From positions 31,444-95,443 of the forward strand of contig JH993952.1 of assembly GCA_000316135.1 (NCBI GenBank): a stretch of DNA of 64,000 bases, given 5' to 3'. Origin of the DNA: Trachipleistophora hominis (lineage: Eukaryota; Microsporidia; Pleistophoridae). This document shows positions 19,646 to 29,550 of this stretch, in pieces. The notes under the pieces are model-generated. The model was given only the letters and a program-made list of their open reading frames with translations, was not told the origin of the DNA and ran no database searches. Numbering within the stretch: the stretch's first letter is position 1; each line of letters opens with the position of its first letter. Made by a program: the position numbers and the translations under genes.

Positions 19646-21700
19646 TTACGTATGCTGCCATTCATTTAGCACTCTCCACAGTTCATCATTATGGTTATTA
19701 CAATTAACATCATTGGTATTGTTAATAGTGTTAGTCTTAGTCTTATCATTGTTAGTGTTAATATTCTTATTATTGGTACTGGTACTGTTAATATTCTTAA
19801 TATTGTTAATCTTAGTCTTAGTATTGGTATTACTACCTCCTATTCTACCCCTACCCTCATACGTATCATTCTCTATTCTATTACTACCCTTACCCTTTAT
19901 TCTATTACCCTCCTCATCATCATCCTCCTCATCATCACTCTCCTTATCATTGCCCTCAACTTCTTTACCCCACTCATCCTCATTAACCTCATCAATCTCA
20001 TACATAAGCTCATTCACCATCTCTTCATGTCCATTCATCAACATAAACAGCACCATTTCATACCTGCACCTCTTCTGATTGCACACTATCCTTTCAAGCA
20101 TCATCCCAACGCTTCTCTTAACACACGTGCACGTATTGGCATGCAGCATCATCCTGAGCACGGCTGTCTGCTCTGTCTTGATAAGATGTGGTACGAGCTG
20201 TGCACGTTCTTTTACTGCGTAGATCATCTGCAGGATGTGTATTGCCTGCATGAACTGGCCATTGCTGAGCTGATCGGTGTATTTTTGTATGAAGTGCTCA
20301 CGGTCTGTCTCTGGGACGGGTTGGCGGGTGTTTATGTGGTGGGTGCATGTTGAGAGCACTGCTTGTCTGTGCAGTGTTTTTATTGTTGTTTTGCTTGGTT
20401 GGTTAATTTCTTTTGTTGGGTCGTATTGCACGTCCTTTTCATTCGTATCTTCTCTCTCATTCTTACCTTCTCTCTCATTTTTATNNNNNNNNNNNNNNNN
20501 NNNNNNNNNNNNNNNNNNNNNNNNNNNNNNNNNNNNNCCTTCTATCTCATTCCCTTCATTCATACCTTCTCTCTCATTCCCTTCATTCATATCTTCTCTC
20601 TCATTCCCTTCATCTGGTAGTTCATCAACAACCTCCGCCCTAAAAATATCATTTCTATGGTTACTGCCCCTTTCCCTTCTACAGCACTTCATCCACAGTC
20701 TCTCATTATTTAAATTATTATTTTCTTTATGGATGTTATGAATGTTATCTTTACCATCTTTACTACGCCCATCAATGTTTTCTTTACTACGCCCATCAAT
20801 GTTATCCTTACCATCCCCATCAATGTTATCCTTACCACCACTTCCTACAGCATCCCCATCATCCTCACCATACCTATCCTTACCATATCCATCCCCATCC
20901 TTACCACCCCTTCCTACAACAATACAAAGAGCAGCATATCGGCACCTACTCTCATAATCATCCATCATAACACTATACCGCTTACTATACAGCAACGCAC
21001 GCCTATAATCTCCTACATTGATGTATGCCGATGCAAGCGTTGATAGGGCAAGTGGTTGCTCAGTTAGATTGATTGAGTGGATGGAGTGGATGATTGCACG
21101 GTTGTTATCTTTTTTTTTGAGGTGGATTGCGCCCAGTAGAGCATGGATTGATGAACGTTCTGTTTTGTTATTTGTATTAGTATCTTTGTTGGTATTAGTA
21201 TCTTTGTTAGTATTAGTATCTTTGTTAGTATTAGTATCATTATTATTCTTTCTATCATTGTTATTCTTTCTATCATTGTTATTCTTTCTATCATTGTTAT
21301 TCTTTCTATCATTGTTATTCTTTCTATCATTGTTATTCTTTCTATCATTGTTATTCTTTCTATCGTTGTTATTCTTTCTATCGTTCTCTTTCTTCTTGTC
21401 ATTCTCTTTCTCCTTTAAAGTTTTCTCTCTATCCTTCCAATCTTTATCCTTCCAATCTTTATCCAAGTCTCTTTCCCTCCAATCTTTATCCTTCCGATCT
21501 CTATCCTTCCGATCTCTATCCTTCCAATCTTTTTCCAAGTCTCTTTCCTTCAACTCTTTATCTTTTAACTCTCTGTCCTTTATATCAATTCTATAATCTA
21601 CTCTCTCATCCTCATAATCCTTAAGTACACCATAAAGATACTCTAAAGCTTCATCATACCTCCCTAAGCTTAACAACTCCTTAACGTACCATTGATTCAT
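19646..21700 (-). CDS. TPR-like protein with large low-complexity inserts
   Basis: About 684 residues. It opens with a TPR-like helix pair (VKELLSLGRYDEALEYLYGVL) and, after a long insert, has two more (IHALLGAIHLKKKDNNRAII and LALSTLASAYINVGDYRRAL), so it is probably a scaffold protein; I cannot name the family. Between them lie arginine/lysine/aspartate repeats and runs of DRKNNN from tandem 15 bp units (21240-21385), then NTNKDT repeats. A second low-complexity block (GNERE-type) is interrupted by 53 undetermined bases. Near the C-terminus there is an acidic stretch and an asparagine/threonine-rich tail. I chose the start at 21700 because CCCC lies 4 bases upstream; the ATG 6 codons further up lacks this. 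Confidence 0.7.
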   Translation of the reverse strand: MNQWYVKELLSLGRYDEALEYLYGVLKDYEDERVDYRIDIKDRELKDKELKERDLEKDWKDRDRKDRDRKDKDWRERDLDKDWKDKDWKDREKTLKEKENDKKKENDRKNNNDRKNNNDRKNNNDRKNNNDRKNNNDRKNNNDRKNNNDRKNNNDTNTNKDTNTNKDTNTNKDTNTNNKTERSSIHALLGAIHLKKKDNNRAIIHSIHSINLTEQPLALSTLASAYINVGDYRRALLYSKRYSVMMDDYESRCRYAALCIVVGRGGKDGDGYGKDRYGEDDGDAVGSGGKDNIDGDGKDNIDGRSKENIDGRSKDGKDNIHNIHKENNNLNNERLWMKCCRRERGSNHRNDIFRAEVVDELPDEGNEREDMNEGNEREGMNEGNEIEXXXXXXXXXXXXXXXXXXXKNEREGKNEREDTNEKDVQYDPTKEINQPSKTTIKTLHRQAVLSTCTHHINTRQPVPETDREHFIQKYTDQLSNGQFMQAIHILQMIYAVKERAQLVPHLIKTEQTAVLRMMLHANTCTCVKRSVGMMLERIVCNQKRCRYEMVLFMLMNGHEEMVNELMYEIDEVNEDEWGKEVEGNDKESDDEEDDDEEGNRIKGKGSNRIENDTYEGRGRIGGSNTNTKTKINNIKNINSTSTNNKNINTNNDKTKTNTINNTNDVNCNNHNDELWRVLNEWQHT
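20485..20537. other. Assembly gap (53 N)
   Basis: A run of undetermined bases inside a coding tandem repeat. The true number of repeat units, and whether the frame is kept across the gap, cannot be known from this sequence. Confidence 1.
21178..21390 (-). repeat. Coding microsatellites
   Basis: Four units of an 18 bp repeat (TTAGTATTAGTATCTTTG on the plus strand) are followed by about ten units of a 15 bp repeat (TCATTGTTATTCTTTC...). They code for NTNKD and DRKNN repeats in the TPR-like protein. Unit lengths divisible by three are consistent with selection to keep the frame. Confidence 0.9.
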
Positions 21701-21879
21701 AGAAGGGGTGTAAACCATCCATCCTACATACCATGGTTGAGTGATAATGTGTTTGTGATTGTACGAATTAGAAATTAGAATGGGTATAAATACGTGGATG
21801 ATTGTATTATAAATTATGATTTAGTAGTAATTAAGTATCAGTGAAGTATTAGTTATAAATTATGATTTAGTATTAATTT

Positions 21880-22012
21880 AGTATTAGTTATAAACTATGG
21901 TTTAGTATTAATTTAGTATTAGTTTAGTATTAGTACAGTATTAGTTATAAATTATGACTTAATACTAAATTACTACTAAACTAATACTAAACCATAGTTT
22001 ATAACTAATACT
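21880..22012. repeat. Inverted repeat with perfect 31 bp arms
   Basis: The arm at 21880-21910 is exactly complementary to 21982-22012, with a 71 bp loop. It lies about 180 bp upstream of the TPR-like gene. Confidence 0.9.
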
Positions 22013-22561
22013 TTACTGATACTAAATTAATATTATACTAATACTAAATTAATACTATACTGATACTAAATTAATACTTTACCAATACTAAACTACTTTT
22101 AATTAATACTATACTAATACTTAATTAATGCTATACCAGTACTAAATTAATACTATACCAATACTAAATTAATACTATACCAATGCTAAATTAATAATTT
22201 ATAAATTATTTACCAATACTAAGCCATAATTTATAACTAATATTAATTTTTAATTAATTACTAAGGAATGTAGGATGTTAAATTTAATTAAAACGTTTTT
22301 TATGTTTTAAGAAGAATCTTCTAATACTTACCATGCATCTTAAGGTTATTGCTTGATTTGATTGGTGTTAAGTGCTTAATAGAAGAATTAGCACTTTTGT
22401 GTTGTTAAGAGGAATTTATTTCATTGTTCGTATAATAAATAGAATGATAGGTGATATAAAGAAATACTTGTAAAGAATTGAGAAGAGTTATTGAGGAGTG
22501 CTGTGATTAACACTTGTATTAATAATAATTAAGAATATTTGGAAGAAAGAATAAATGATGG

Positions 22562-22635
22562 TTAATAACACATTATACGACATTATACGACATTATACGA
22601 CATTATACAACATTATACAACATTATACAACATTA
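22562..22635 (+). repeat. Decamer tandem repeat
   Basis: About seven units of CATTATACGA (drifting to CATTATACAA). Confidence 0.95.
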
Positions 22636-23315
22636 TATGATATAAAGACAGTTAATTATTTTAAATAGACCAATCAACGTAAGAATTATTTTTATATTAG
22701 CATTGTTGATATTAATTTGTTAGATAATTATGGTACATATTCTATATTATGTAATACTTTCTCTTATAATAGAATATATTTATAGCATTCATTAGGTACA
22801 TAAGAATTACGTAATAATTAACTTAATATAATAAATTAATATAAAATTAAATAAAATTAGTATAATATTATCCATATAAGTTAGTATAGTATGTAGGTAA
22901 GTTGTTATAATAATATAGTATATAAGTTAGTATAGTATGTATGTAAGTTAGTATAACATACCATTCAATCATTATAATTATTTAACCATTATAATTAGAT
23001 CCTTTTAGTATAATGAAGACAAAACTAACCTTTAAACTATAAAATAACGTATACTATACCATAATAATAAATACTTACATTCATTCTCACACATCAATAA
23101 AATAACAATCTAATACAACAATAACTCTTTAACAATTACTAATCAAGACAACCTTTAACCATAGAGCAATAGAATTACAAGGTTCCATTAATTTATCATA
23201 AATTAACAATTTAATTAAATCAATGAACTACTAACAGTACGATAACAAAGGCGTTAAATACGAGCTAATGAGTTCAAAAGTGCCAATCATAATAATTATT
23301 AACATATTACAAACG

Positions 23316-23420
23316 TTTATTACAAATACAAATCTATAGACTGTAGAATAATTTATTATAAATACAAATCTATAGACTGTAGAATAATTTATTACAAATA
23401 CAAATCTATAGACTATAATA
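23316..23420 (+). repeat. 36 bp tandem repeat, 3 units
   Basis: Each unit contains TTACAAATACAAATCTATAG followed by ACTGTAGAATAA. Confidence 0.9.
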
Positions 23421-24409
23421 GAATTCATTATTTTTGAAAGTAGTACCTCCTCATATCAACATTAAATAAAGTATCCTCTTTAAGCAACAATTATAAATAC
23501 AAACAGGCGTATTAAAACGTATACCACCAGTATAATAGTAATACACGTTAACTATCAATAAGATTAATCAGGTAATACACCACAAGAAACCTCTCTCTTA
23601 ACCTATTTGTCTATGATAAACTTAAACAACCATAAAATAATAATTTCCTTCTTTTTTATTTACGTGTCTATTAATACGTTATGACGTGATAAATACTTTG
23701 ATTAATTGCAATAAACCATTAAAAATGAGTATAGTTTATAATATTGATGGTGGTGTAGTACAGCATCACATGTGATGTGCCGTAGTAGAATGGAAGGATG
23801 AGAAATAAATTAATTTTAAAAGAATAAACAAATGTAGTGCAACTGCAATGTAGTAGAACGTATTTGTGTGTTTAGAAGGATTGATATGTTGTATTATTGT
23901 TTATTATAAAGGATAAGATCATTAAAGTAGTTAAAATAATAAAGAGTAGTTAAAGTAGTTGAAATAGTAAAAGTACTGTAATTTTGTTAAAGTAGTTAAA
24001 GTAACTGATCTAGTTAAAGTAGTCAAGTAGTTAAAGTAGTTGAAATAATAAAGAGTAGTTAAAATAATAAAGAGCAGAAGAGTATTTCAATTGTTATCAT
24101 TTTAAAATAATAAATATCAATCGTACATAATAATTACCATAATCATACATTTCTTATAAGCCCTGTTAATCCTACAATCATACATTCCTTATAAACAATG
24201 TAAATCTAATAAATAAAACATTCTTAGTATGACTGTACATTTTCTTTATAATATTTTTGTTTTATTTCCGTTATTTACGTATTAATCAGTTCTTGCAGTG
24301 TACGCCATGTACGTGTTAGAAATACATCAATTTGTAATTAATAGGTAAATGTAGGATAATTGAAAGAATATAATTATTGTAAGAGTAGGTAAGTGTAGTA
24401 TAGGTATAG

Positions 24410-24701
24410 TATAGTGTAGATAAGTGTAGTAAGACTATAATTATCTATCACTATCATTATCTATTAACACTATCTATTATTATTAACATTATCTATTATT
24501 TATTATTAATGAACATTCTCTTCCTTTCATGACCAACTATCATTACCAATCAATTAATCAACAGTACAATCAAACAATTCATTAATTAAGTGATTGGTAA
24601 TAAATAATATTAAAAGATAATGTTAATAGATAATAGAAAATGTTAATAGATTAGTAATAGTAATAGATAATTATAGTCTTACTACACTTATCTACACTAT
24701 A
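24410..24701. repeat. Inverted repeat with perfect 39 bp arms
   Basis: 24410-24448 is exactly complementary to 24663-24701, with partial pairing continuing inward and outward. It lies about 200 bp before the GH19-like gene. Confidence 0.9.
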
Positions 24702-24913
24702 CCTACACTATACTATACCTACACTACACTATACCTTACCTATACTAATCCCCTATACTATACTAATCCCCTACATCCAATATACTATCACTACAAATAC
24801 TGTTTAATACCCGTCATTCATCACTCTCCCATAATTTATCACAATCTTTAATTACCACTCAATCATCGCATTAATCACTCCAAAACTATAAAATAACCAT
24901 CAAACGCATAAAC

Positions 24914-25978
24914 ATGCAACATACACTTCTCTTAGCTCTTCTTATGCCACTGTACTACACAAGTGACCTGCCAACACTCGACGATGCACACGACGATTGC
25001 TGTGAGGCCGACTGCTTTGAACCACGCGGCTGCAACCTCAAGCTGGGCGATGCGCTGCTCTCCGGCGAAAACTCACGGCGCTACCGCGCAGAGACGGCCA
25101 AGTGCATATGGGACAAGACACGCTGCGAAGATACAAAGGAACAGGTATTGCCGTGTATTGTGCGGTACAGCAGCACTGCACAGAAGTGCAAGCAGACAGA
25201 GATCGACATATACATAAAGGGCGTCTGCTGCTTCCTGCGCGCCAACGGCTGTACACCCACGCAGGAGGTGTGCGAATTGATACGCCTGATGTTCGCGTTC
25301 TTTAAGGGAGACGTGCGCCGCACTACCATCCTGCTGGCGCACTGCATCCACAACACGAGCGGCTTCAAATACCTCACCGGTGCGGACGAGAGCGCGCAGG
25401 TCGGCGCGTACATCTCCAGGGGCATCCTGCAGATCAGGGGCAAGGAAAATTACAGACTGGCCGACCAGAACGGCTTCTTCCTGCGCTGTCCGTCGCGCAT
25501 GGCCGCACTGGACAGCATGGCAAACGAAGGCGCTCTTAACGTTTATGCTGCCGTGGTGAAGGTGGACGACCAGCTAACGTTCATAGACTCGTGGGTGGCC
25601 CTCAACCCGCTGGAAGTGCAGGGCACGAACTACCAGCTGCCATACTTCCAGAAAATTATCATCGGCAGGCTCAACGTTTACTTAGCACTGTGCCAGACCC
25701 TTGGCCTGCCGGTGTATCTCGGCTCAACCGCTCGGCTGTTCTTGTCCTTCTGCGAGGCGTACCTGCGCGATGCATGCAATCGTGCAAATTCAGTTATAGC
25801 ATTCAAAACGGGTGCATCAAGACATGCGCACCCGTATAGGAACGATTGTGCACCGCGGTACACGCCTAACGCGTACTCTGGCACAATCATTGGATGTGGT
25901 ACTTTTGAGTGTGGCACGGGATATCCGCGCGGTAGATCTGCGAGTGGTTGTGGAAGAACGCCGGTCAGTGTTTACTAG
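24914..25978 (+). CDS. Secreted GH19 chitinase-like protein, probably inactive
   Basis: A 354-residue protein with a signal peptide (about residues 1-17, MQHTLLLALLMPLYYTS), a cysteine-rich region (29-121) and a GH19/lysozyme-like core. The core match is LLAHCIHNTSGFKYLT (140-155) followed by YISRGILQIRGKENYRLA (166-183), which correspond to the GH19 signatures A-x-x-x-HET-x-G-(F/W) and Y-GRGPIQL-x-x-NY. Class I/GH19 chitinases are known from microsporidia and act on the chitin layer of the spore wall. In this protein the catalytic glutamate after the histidine is asparagine (H146-N147), so hydrolysis is doubtful and a chitin-binding or structural role is likely. The C-terminal tail is rich in glycine, cysteine and arginine. 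The start lacks the C-run motif but fits the signal peptide. Confidence 0.65.
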   Translation: MQHTLLLALLMPLYYTSDLPTLDDAHDDCCEADCFEPRGCNLKLGDALLSGENSRRYRAETAKCIWDKTRCEDTKEQVLPCIVRYSSTAQKCKQTEIDIYIKGVCCFLRANGCTPTQEVCELIRLMFAFFKGDVRRTTILLAHCIHNTSGFKYLTGADESAQVGAYISRGILQIRGKENYRLADQNGFFLRCPSRMAALDSMANEGALNVYAAVVKVDDQLTFIDSWVALNPLEVQGTNYQLPYFQKIIIGRLNVYLALCQTLGLPVYLGSTARLFLSFCEAYLRDACNRANSVIAFKTGASRHAHPYRNDCAPRYTPNAYSGTIIGCGTFECGTGYPRGRSASGCGRTPVSVY

Positions 25979-26347
25979 GAGGTGTGAATAAGCGAAGATA
26001 AATAAAAACGTTTTTGTAGAGGTTAAGAAATTAAGGTTTGTTATTTTAAGACCTTACAGCGTTAAAGTTTGTTGTGTTAAGAAATTAAGGCTTATTATGC
26101 GCATGGGGTACTTTTTATAATTTTAGAACTTTATAGTGCCAAAGACTTTTATAACGCCTTAATGTTAAGACCTCTCTAACGTTAAAACGCCTTAATGTTA
26201 AGCCTTCTAATGTATAACGTTTTATGCGCATAAAGTGATGCATTAAATAATTAATAACATCATAAGTAATAATAATTAATAACATCATAAGTAATAACAA
26301 CACCCTAACACCACTATAAAATAACAATCCTATCAAACCTCAACAAA
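25979..26347. other. Short AT-rich spacer with internal repeats
   Basis: Degenerate units such as AACGCCTTAATGTTAAG and TAATAACATCATAAGTAATA repeat two or three times. No gene was seen. Confidence 0.6.
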
Positions 26348-26671
26348 CTACCCCGTCTTAACAACGCCCTTCAAATACTCCAATCGTTTACCCACCGTAC
26401 CCCCATCCACACACCGCCAATACTCCACCCAAACCATTGCCTCATCCCCATCCCCAGCAAACACAAAATCACTCACAGTCATACGCATCGTAAAAAGAAA
26501 CGAAACGATGCATTCCTTGCGTACAATGCATACGTGATGTACTGCGTTGCCGTATATGCATGTGTGGTTGGTGTACAGGTGAATGGAGAATTGTGGGGAG
26601 AGTGAGCATGTGAGGGGGGGCTTAGTACGTGTTTTGAAGGTTATTGTGGGATTTGCACCGATGTATAGCAT
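26348..26671 (-). CDS. Small unknown protein
   Basis: A 107-residue protein with alternating beta-type segments (FSIHLYTNHTCIYGNAVHHV, CIVSFLFTMRMTVSDFVFAG) and no motif I recognise; a small beta-barrel or OB-like fold is possible but not shown. No signal peptide or clear membrane segment. I start it at 26671 because CCCCC lies 4 bases upstream of this ATG, as at the conserved genes; an ATG six codons further up would place that motif inside the coding region. It faces the GH19-like gene in a tail-to-tail arrangement. Confidence 0.55.
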   Translation of the reverse strand: MLYIGANPTITFKTRTKPPLTCSLSPQFSIHLYTNHTCIYGNAVHHVCIVRKECIVSFLFTMRMTVSDFVFAGDGDEAMVWVEYWRCVDGGTVGKRLEYLKGVVKTG

Positions 26672-26704
26672 TTTAGGGGGTATGAACAATAAGAATTTTT
26701 AATT

Positions 26705-26795
26705 TCAAGGTTGGTCCACTGGACTATAAGAGTGTGTTTAATAGGTGTTGTTGTGTAAGGAGATAATTAAACCATCTTTTAATAAAAAAGAGTAT
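26705..26795 (+). repeat. SINE-like element, family A
   Basis: AAGGTTGGTCCACTGGACTA then TAAGAGTGTG, TTGTGTAAGGAGATAATTAA, ACCATCTTTTAATAAAAAA. The head is shortened at the 5' side. No target duplication was seen. Confidence 0.65.
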
Positions 26796-26887
26796 TTGTT
26801 CCTTTTTTACAACGTCTTACGAATCTGTTGTTGCCATAAAAAATATAAAAAAGTTAGTAATTAAATTATAACTCAATTTAAGATAAT

Positions 26888-26985
26888 AAAATTTATTTTC
26901 ACCAACATCCTATAATTACGTATTTTCACCAACATCCTATAATTACGTATTTTCAAGAACATCCTATAACTACGTATTTTAATGA
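26888..26985 (+). repeat. 33 bp tandem repeat, 3 units
   Basis: Units contain TTTTCACCAACATCCTATAA followed by TTACGTA; the third unit has diverged. Confidence 0.9.
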
Positions 26986-27034
26986 AATACGATGTTTCAT
27001 GAAAATAAACCTGTTCTATTATCAACTTCATGTA

Positions 27035-27094
27035 ATGTTTAGTTAGATGATATGTTATAAGGTGATAATCAAACTAACTTTTAATAAAAAAATA
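27035..27094 (+). repeat. SINE-like element, family A, 5'-truncated
   Basis: Contains ATATGTTATAAGGTGATAAT then CAAACTAACTTTTAATAAAA. Perfect 14 bp direct repeats ATCAACTTCATGTA flank it at 27021-27034 and 27095-27108. Confidence 0.8.
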
Positions 27095-27283
27095 ATCAAC
27101 TTCATGTACCAATTCATCCTTTATGTCATTTTTATAGTGATTTACATTCTAATCAACACTGCAGAAATGACCGTTATTCTTTAACGTACGTATTATGATC
27201 TACTATCCTTTTAATTACGTATTTAAATCCTTTTAAATTATTTATAATATACTACAGCAGAATAATGCAGTGATAACGACTAA

Positions 27284-27330
27284 AAATATGTTATAAGGTG
27301 ATAATTAAACTAACTTTTAATAAAAGAAAA
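27284..27330 (+). repeat. SINE-like element, family A, 5'-truncated
   Basis: ATGTTATAAGGTGATAATTA then AACTAACTTTTAATAAAAG, almost identical to the tails at 27035 and 30522. A possible target duplication (TAAAAATAT / TAAAAAATAT) is low complexity. Confidence 0.65.
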
Positions 27331-27859
27331 AATTAAAAAATATTTTTATGAAAATACATCTTTTTTAAAGGACATATTTAAATATAAACATTCCATCTAA
27401 CTAACAATACGTTATTTGTCAAGGAATACACTAAGATATAAATCATTAGATGAGGTTGTATGCTGGACTAATTCATTCCTTATAGTTCCCTTAATTGTAG
27501 TAATATAAGCGTATTTATAAGAATTTTATGTAATTTACTTGTAAATTAATATATTTTATAGCTAACGATACGTTTAATACTATTCATAATAGTAGAGTAA
27601 ATACTGTGCCTATACTACTACATTCTTTTCTCTATTCAATTTTACGGCCTTTAGTAGAACTTAATAAATCATAATAACAAATCTATTTCATATTTATACG
27701 CAGTTATTAAGTAATAGATTATTATTTTTAAGTATTTAGCAGAGTATTCCATCAGGATAACCTATTCATTATAGTTTTGTTGTGTTTACGCTAACAGAAA
27801 GATAAAAGATGCCATTAATCATAATAAAAGAAAGACGTTCATTTGCCAAGGCTGCTGGT

Positions 27860-27900
27860 GTATGAAGAGGTGTTAATTAAACGAACGTTCAAGTAAAAAA
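27860..27900 (+). repeat. SINE-like element, family A tail
   Basis: TATGAAGAGGTGTTAATTAA then ACGAACGTTCAAGTAAAAAA. No target duplication was seen. Confidence 0.6.
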
Positions 27901-28054
27901 GGAATAGAATATAAAAGTTGTAGAGGAGCAGTAAATTGAATAGAATTAGACAATGCGATAAGTTAGAAGGATTAGGACTAACATAAGAGAAAATGTACGT
28001 GTTAAGCAACGATGCATACGTTGAAAGATACGTGCCTATGAGGATCAACCTAAG

Positions 28055-28510
28055 ATGATCAGCCCATCATTTACGCCCTTCAATCCAAAAATGAAGAAAT
28101 TCAACGCAGTCGCACATTACACCGCCAAACTGCCCAAGGCACCCTCTAAACCACCAATACTCCACCTACACTCCAAAAAGCCGGTATGCACCAAACTATC
28201 ATCCCTACCAAGACGTACCATAACAAGCCACTCAGTAGAGGCCCTGCAACACTCCTTCATACGTACCGTAGAGCAATCGTACAGCGTGCCTGGTGTTTTA
28301 CGTACCGCTGATCTTGCTGGTGCATGTTTGCGTGTTGGAATGCTTAGCGGCACAGTGATCGGTGAGAGTAGAACTGCGCTGCTTATGGAGTGTGGAGGGC
28401 GGTGCAGAATAGTGGGCAAGAAGGGACGGCTCTTCCATTTTGAGTGGAAGGGTATGAAATACTTCCTTGTAGGTGATCTGATGGACAGCAATAGAATTGT
28501 TAGGAAGTAA
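28055..28510 (+). CDS. POP4: RNase P/MRP subunit Pop4 (Rpp29)
   Basis: A 151-residue protein whose C-terminal half (about residues 80-148) matches the Rpp29/Pop4 Sm-like barrel: ADLAGACLRVGMLSGTVIG, then the TALLMECGGRC strand and GKKGRLFHFEWKG, as in the conserved DLxGxxxxVxxS...G...ET...K...FxF pattern. Pop4 binds the RNA of RNase P and RNase MRP in the nucleus and helps in 5' processing of tRNAs. The N-terminal 60 residues are basic and proline-rich. The start is uncertain: the ATG at 28055 gives the longest form, while an ATG at 28091 (codon 13) has a CCC about 13-15 bases upstream. Low similarity is normal for microsporidian versions. Confidence 0.75.
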   Translation: MISPSFTPFNPKMKKFNAVAHYTAKLPKAPSKPPILHLHSKKPVCTKLSSLPRRTITSHSVEALQHSFIRTVEQSYSVPGVLRTADLAGACLRVGMLSGTVIGESRTALLMECGGRCRIVGKKGRLFHFEWKGMKYFLVGDLMDSNRIVRK

Positions 28511-29550
28511 GCGATGCATTCTTAGTTAGTGTTATTAAACGGTTGTTCTTATTATAATCAGGTGTTGTTCATAAATTGTAAATTGTTGTTCGTGAGTTGT
28601 TGCTCGTAAACTATTCTTTCTTCTTATTATTGTTCTTTATTATTCGTAGACTATTCTATTTTTTCCTTCGTAAACTACTCTATTTTTTCTTTCGTAGACT
28701 ATTCTATTCTCCTACCCTCCTCTTCTACCCTCCTACTCTCCTCTCCTACTATCCTCTTCTACCCTCCTATTCTATTCACCTACCCTCTTCTAACCCTTTC
28801 ATCCTCTTATCAACAATTTATCTCTTTATCATGCTTATCATCATTTAATGCCACCACTCCTCTTTATTCTTTTATGCATCTTTACACTGCGTTACTGTTG
28901 CTTTGTTCAATTCTTAGTAGATAAAGCATTTACTGTGAAATTGTACGATGTTTAACGTTAACATTCTCTTTTCTATACCACGTCCTTAATGCGTTGCTAT
29001 TCTTTATATTTTTATGTTCTTATCCTTACCTCTTATCCCTCTCCTTTCCTTTTCTCATTTGTTGTCCTTATCTCATTCGTTGTCCTTCTCCTTACCTCTT
29101 ATCCCTCCCCTTTCCTTTTCTCATTCGTTGTCCTTATCTCATTCGTTGTCCTTCTCCTTACCTCTTATCCCTCTCCTTTCCTCTTCTCACTCGTTGTCCT
29201 TACCTACTAACCCTCTGCTCCTCCTCTTTAACTCATTGCCCCTCTCCTTACCTCTTATCCCTCTGCTCCTCCTCTCCCAACCACTAACCCTCTAACCCTA
29301 CATTCTAACCACTCTCCTTACCTAATTAACACTCGTTGTTTTCCCCCCCCCCCTTTTTTCCCTCCCCCCTTTCTTCCTGTCCCTTCAAACATTCCTTGAA
29401 TTAACAAACACCGTGTTTATGCACAATCCCCGTCATAATATTTCATCTTCCTTGCCAACCACCATTACGCCCAGCCGTGCTCATCAACCGCGTTTTTTCC
29501 CTCCAATCCCGTCTCCAAAACTATAAAAAAACACAAAAAATTGGTACCCC
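28511..29550. repeat. Pyrimidine-rich spacer with tandem repeats
   Basis: The plus strand is strongly C/T-rich from about 28610 to 29440. Three units of about 66 bp containing CTCCTTACCTCTTATCCCTC lie at 29026-29215, and an 11-base C-run sits near 29345. The open frames here (for example 28597-28848 and 28989-29295) are low complexity and not accepted as genes. It immediately precedes histone H2A. Confidence 0.8.
29546..29550 (+). promoter_or_regulatory. C-run start context of H2A
   Basis: ACCCC directly abuts the ATG. The same arrangement is seen at the Mis18-like, Tup1-like, photolyase, ubiquitin and first large LRR genes, and supports the chosen starts. Such C-rich signals just upstream of the ATG are known from microsporidia with very short 5' leaders. 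Confidence 0.7.

Larger units (their letters stand above)
21719..24913. other. AT-rich intergenic region with microsatellites and inverted repeats
   Basis: No gene seen in 3.2 kb between divergent genes. It has the inverted repeats at 21880-22012 and 24410-24701, TATTA-type degenerate repeats, a decamer repeat (22562-22635), a 36 bp tandem repeat (23316-23420) and AAAGTAGTT-type repeats near 23920-24075. Confidence 0.7.
26690..28054. other. AT-rich intergenic region with SINE-like copies
   Basis: No gene recognised. SINE-like copies lie at 26705, 27035, 27284 and 27860, and a 33 bp tandem repeat lies at 26888-26985. Confidence 0.6.

Noticed and set aside
23231..23428. 65-codon frame with repeated YRFVFVIN units
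   Set aside because: It is a translation of the 36 bp tandem repeat.
25073..25443. Minus-strand frames of 92 and 120 codons opposite the GH19-like gene
   Set aside because: Antisense shadows; low-quality composition.
28597..29295. Hydrophobic-looking frames in the C/T-rich region before H2A
   Set aside because: Leu/Ser/Pro/Phe-rich translations of a pyrimidine-rich tandem repeat; no independent evidence.
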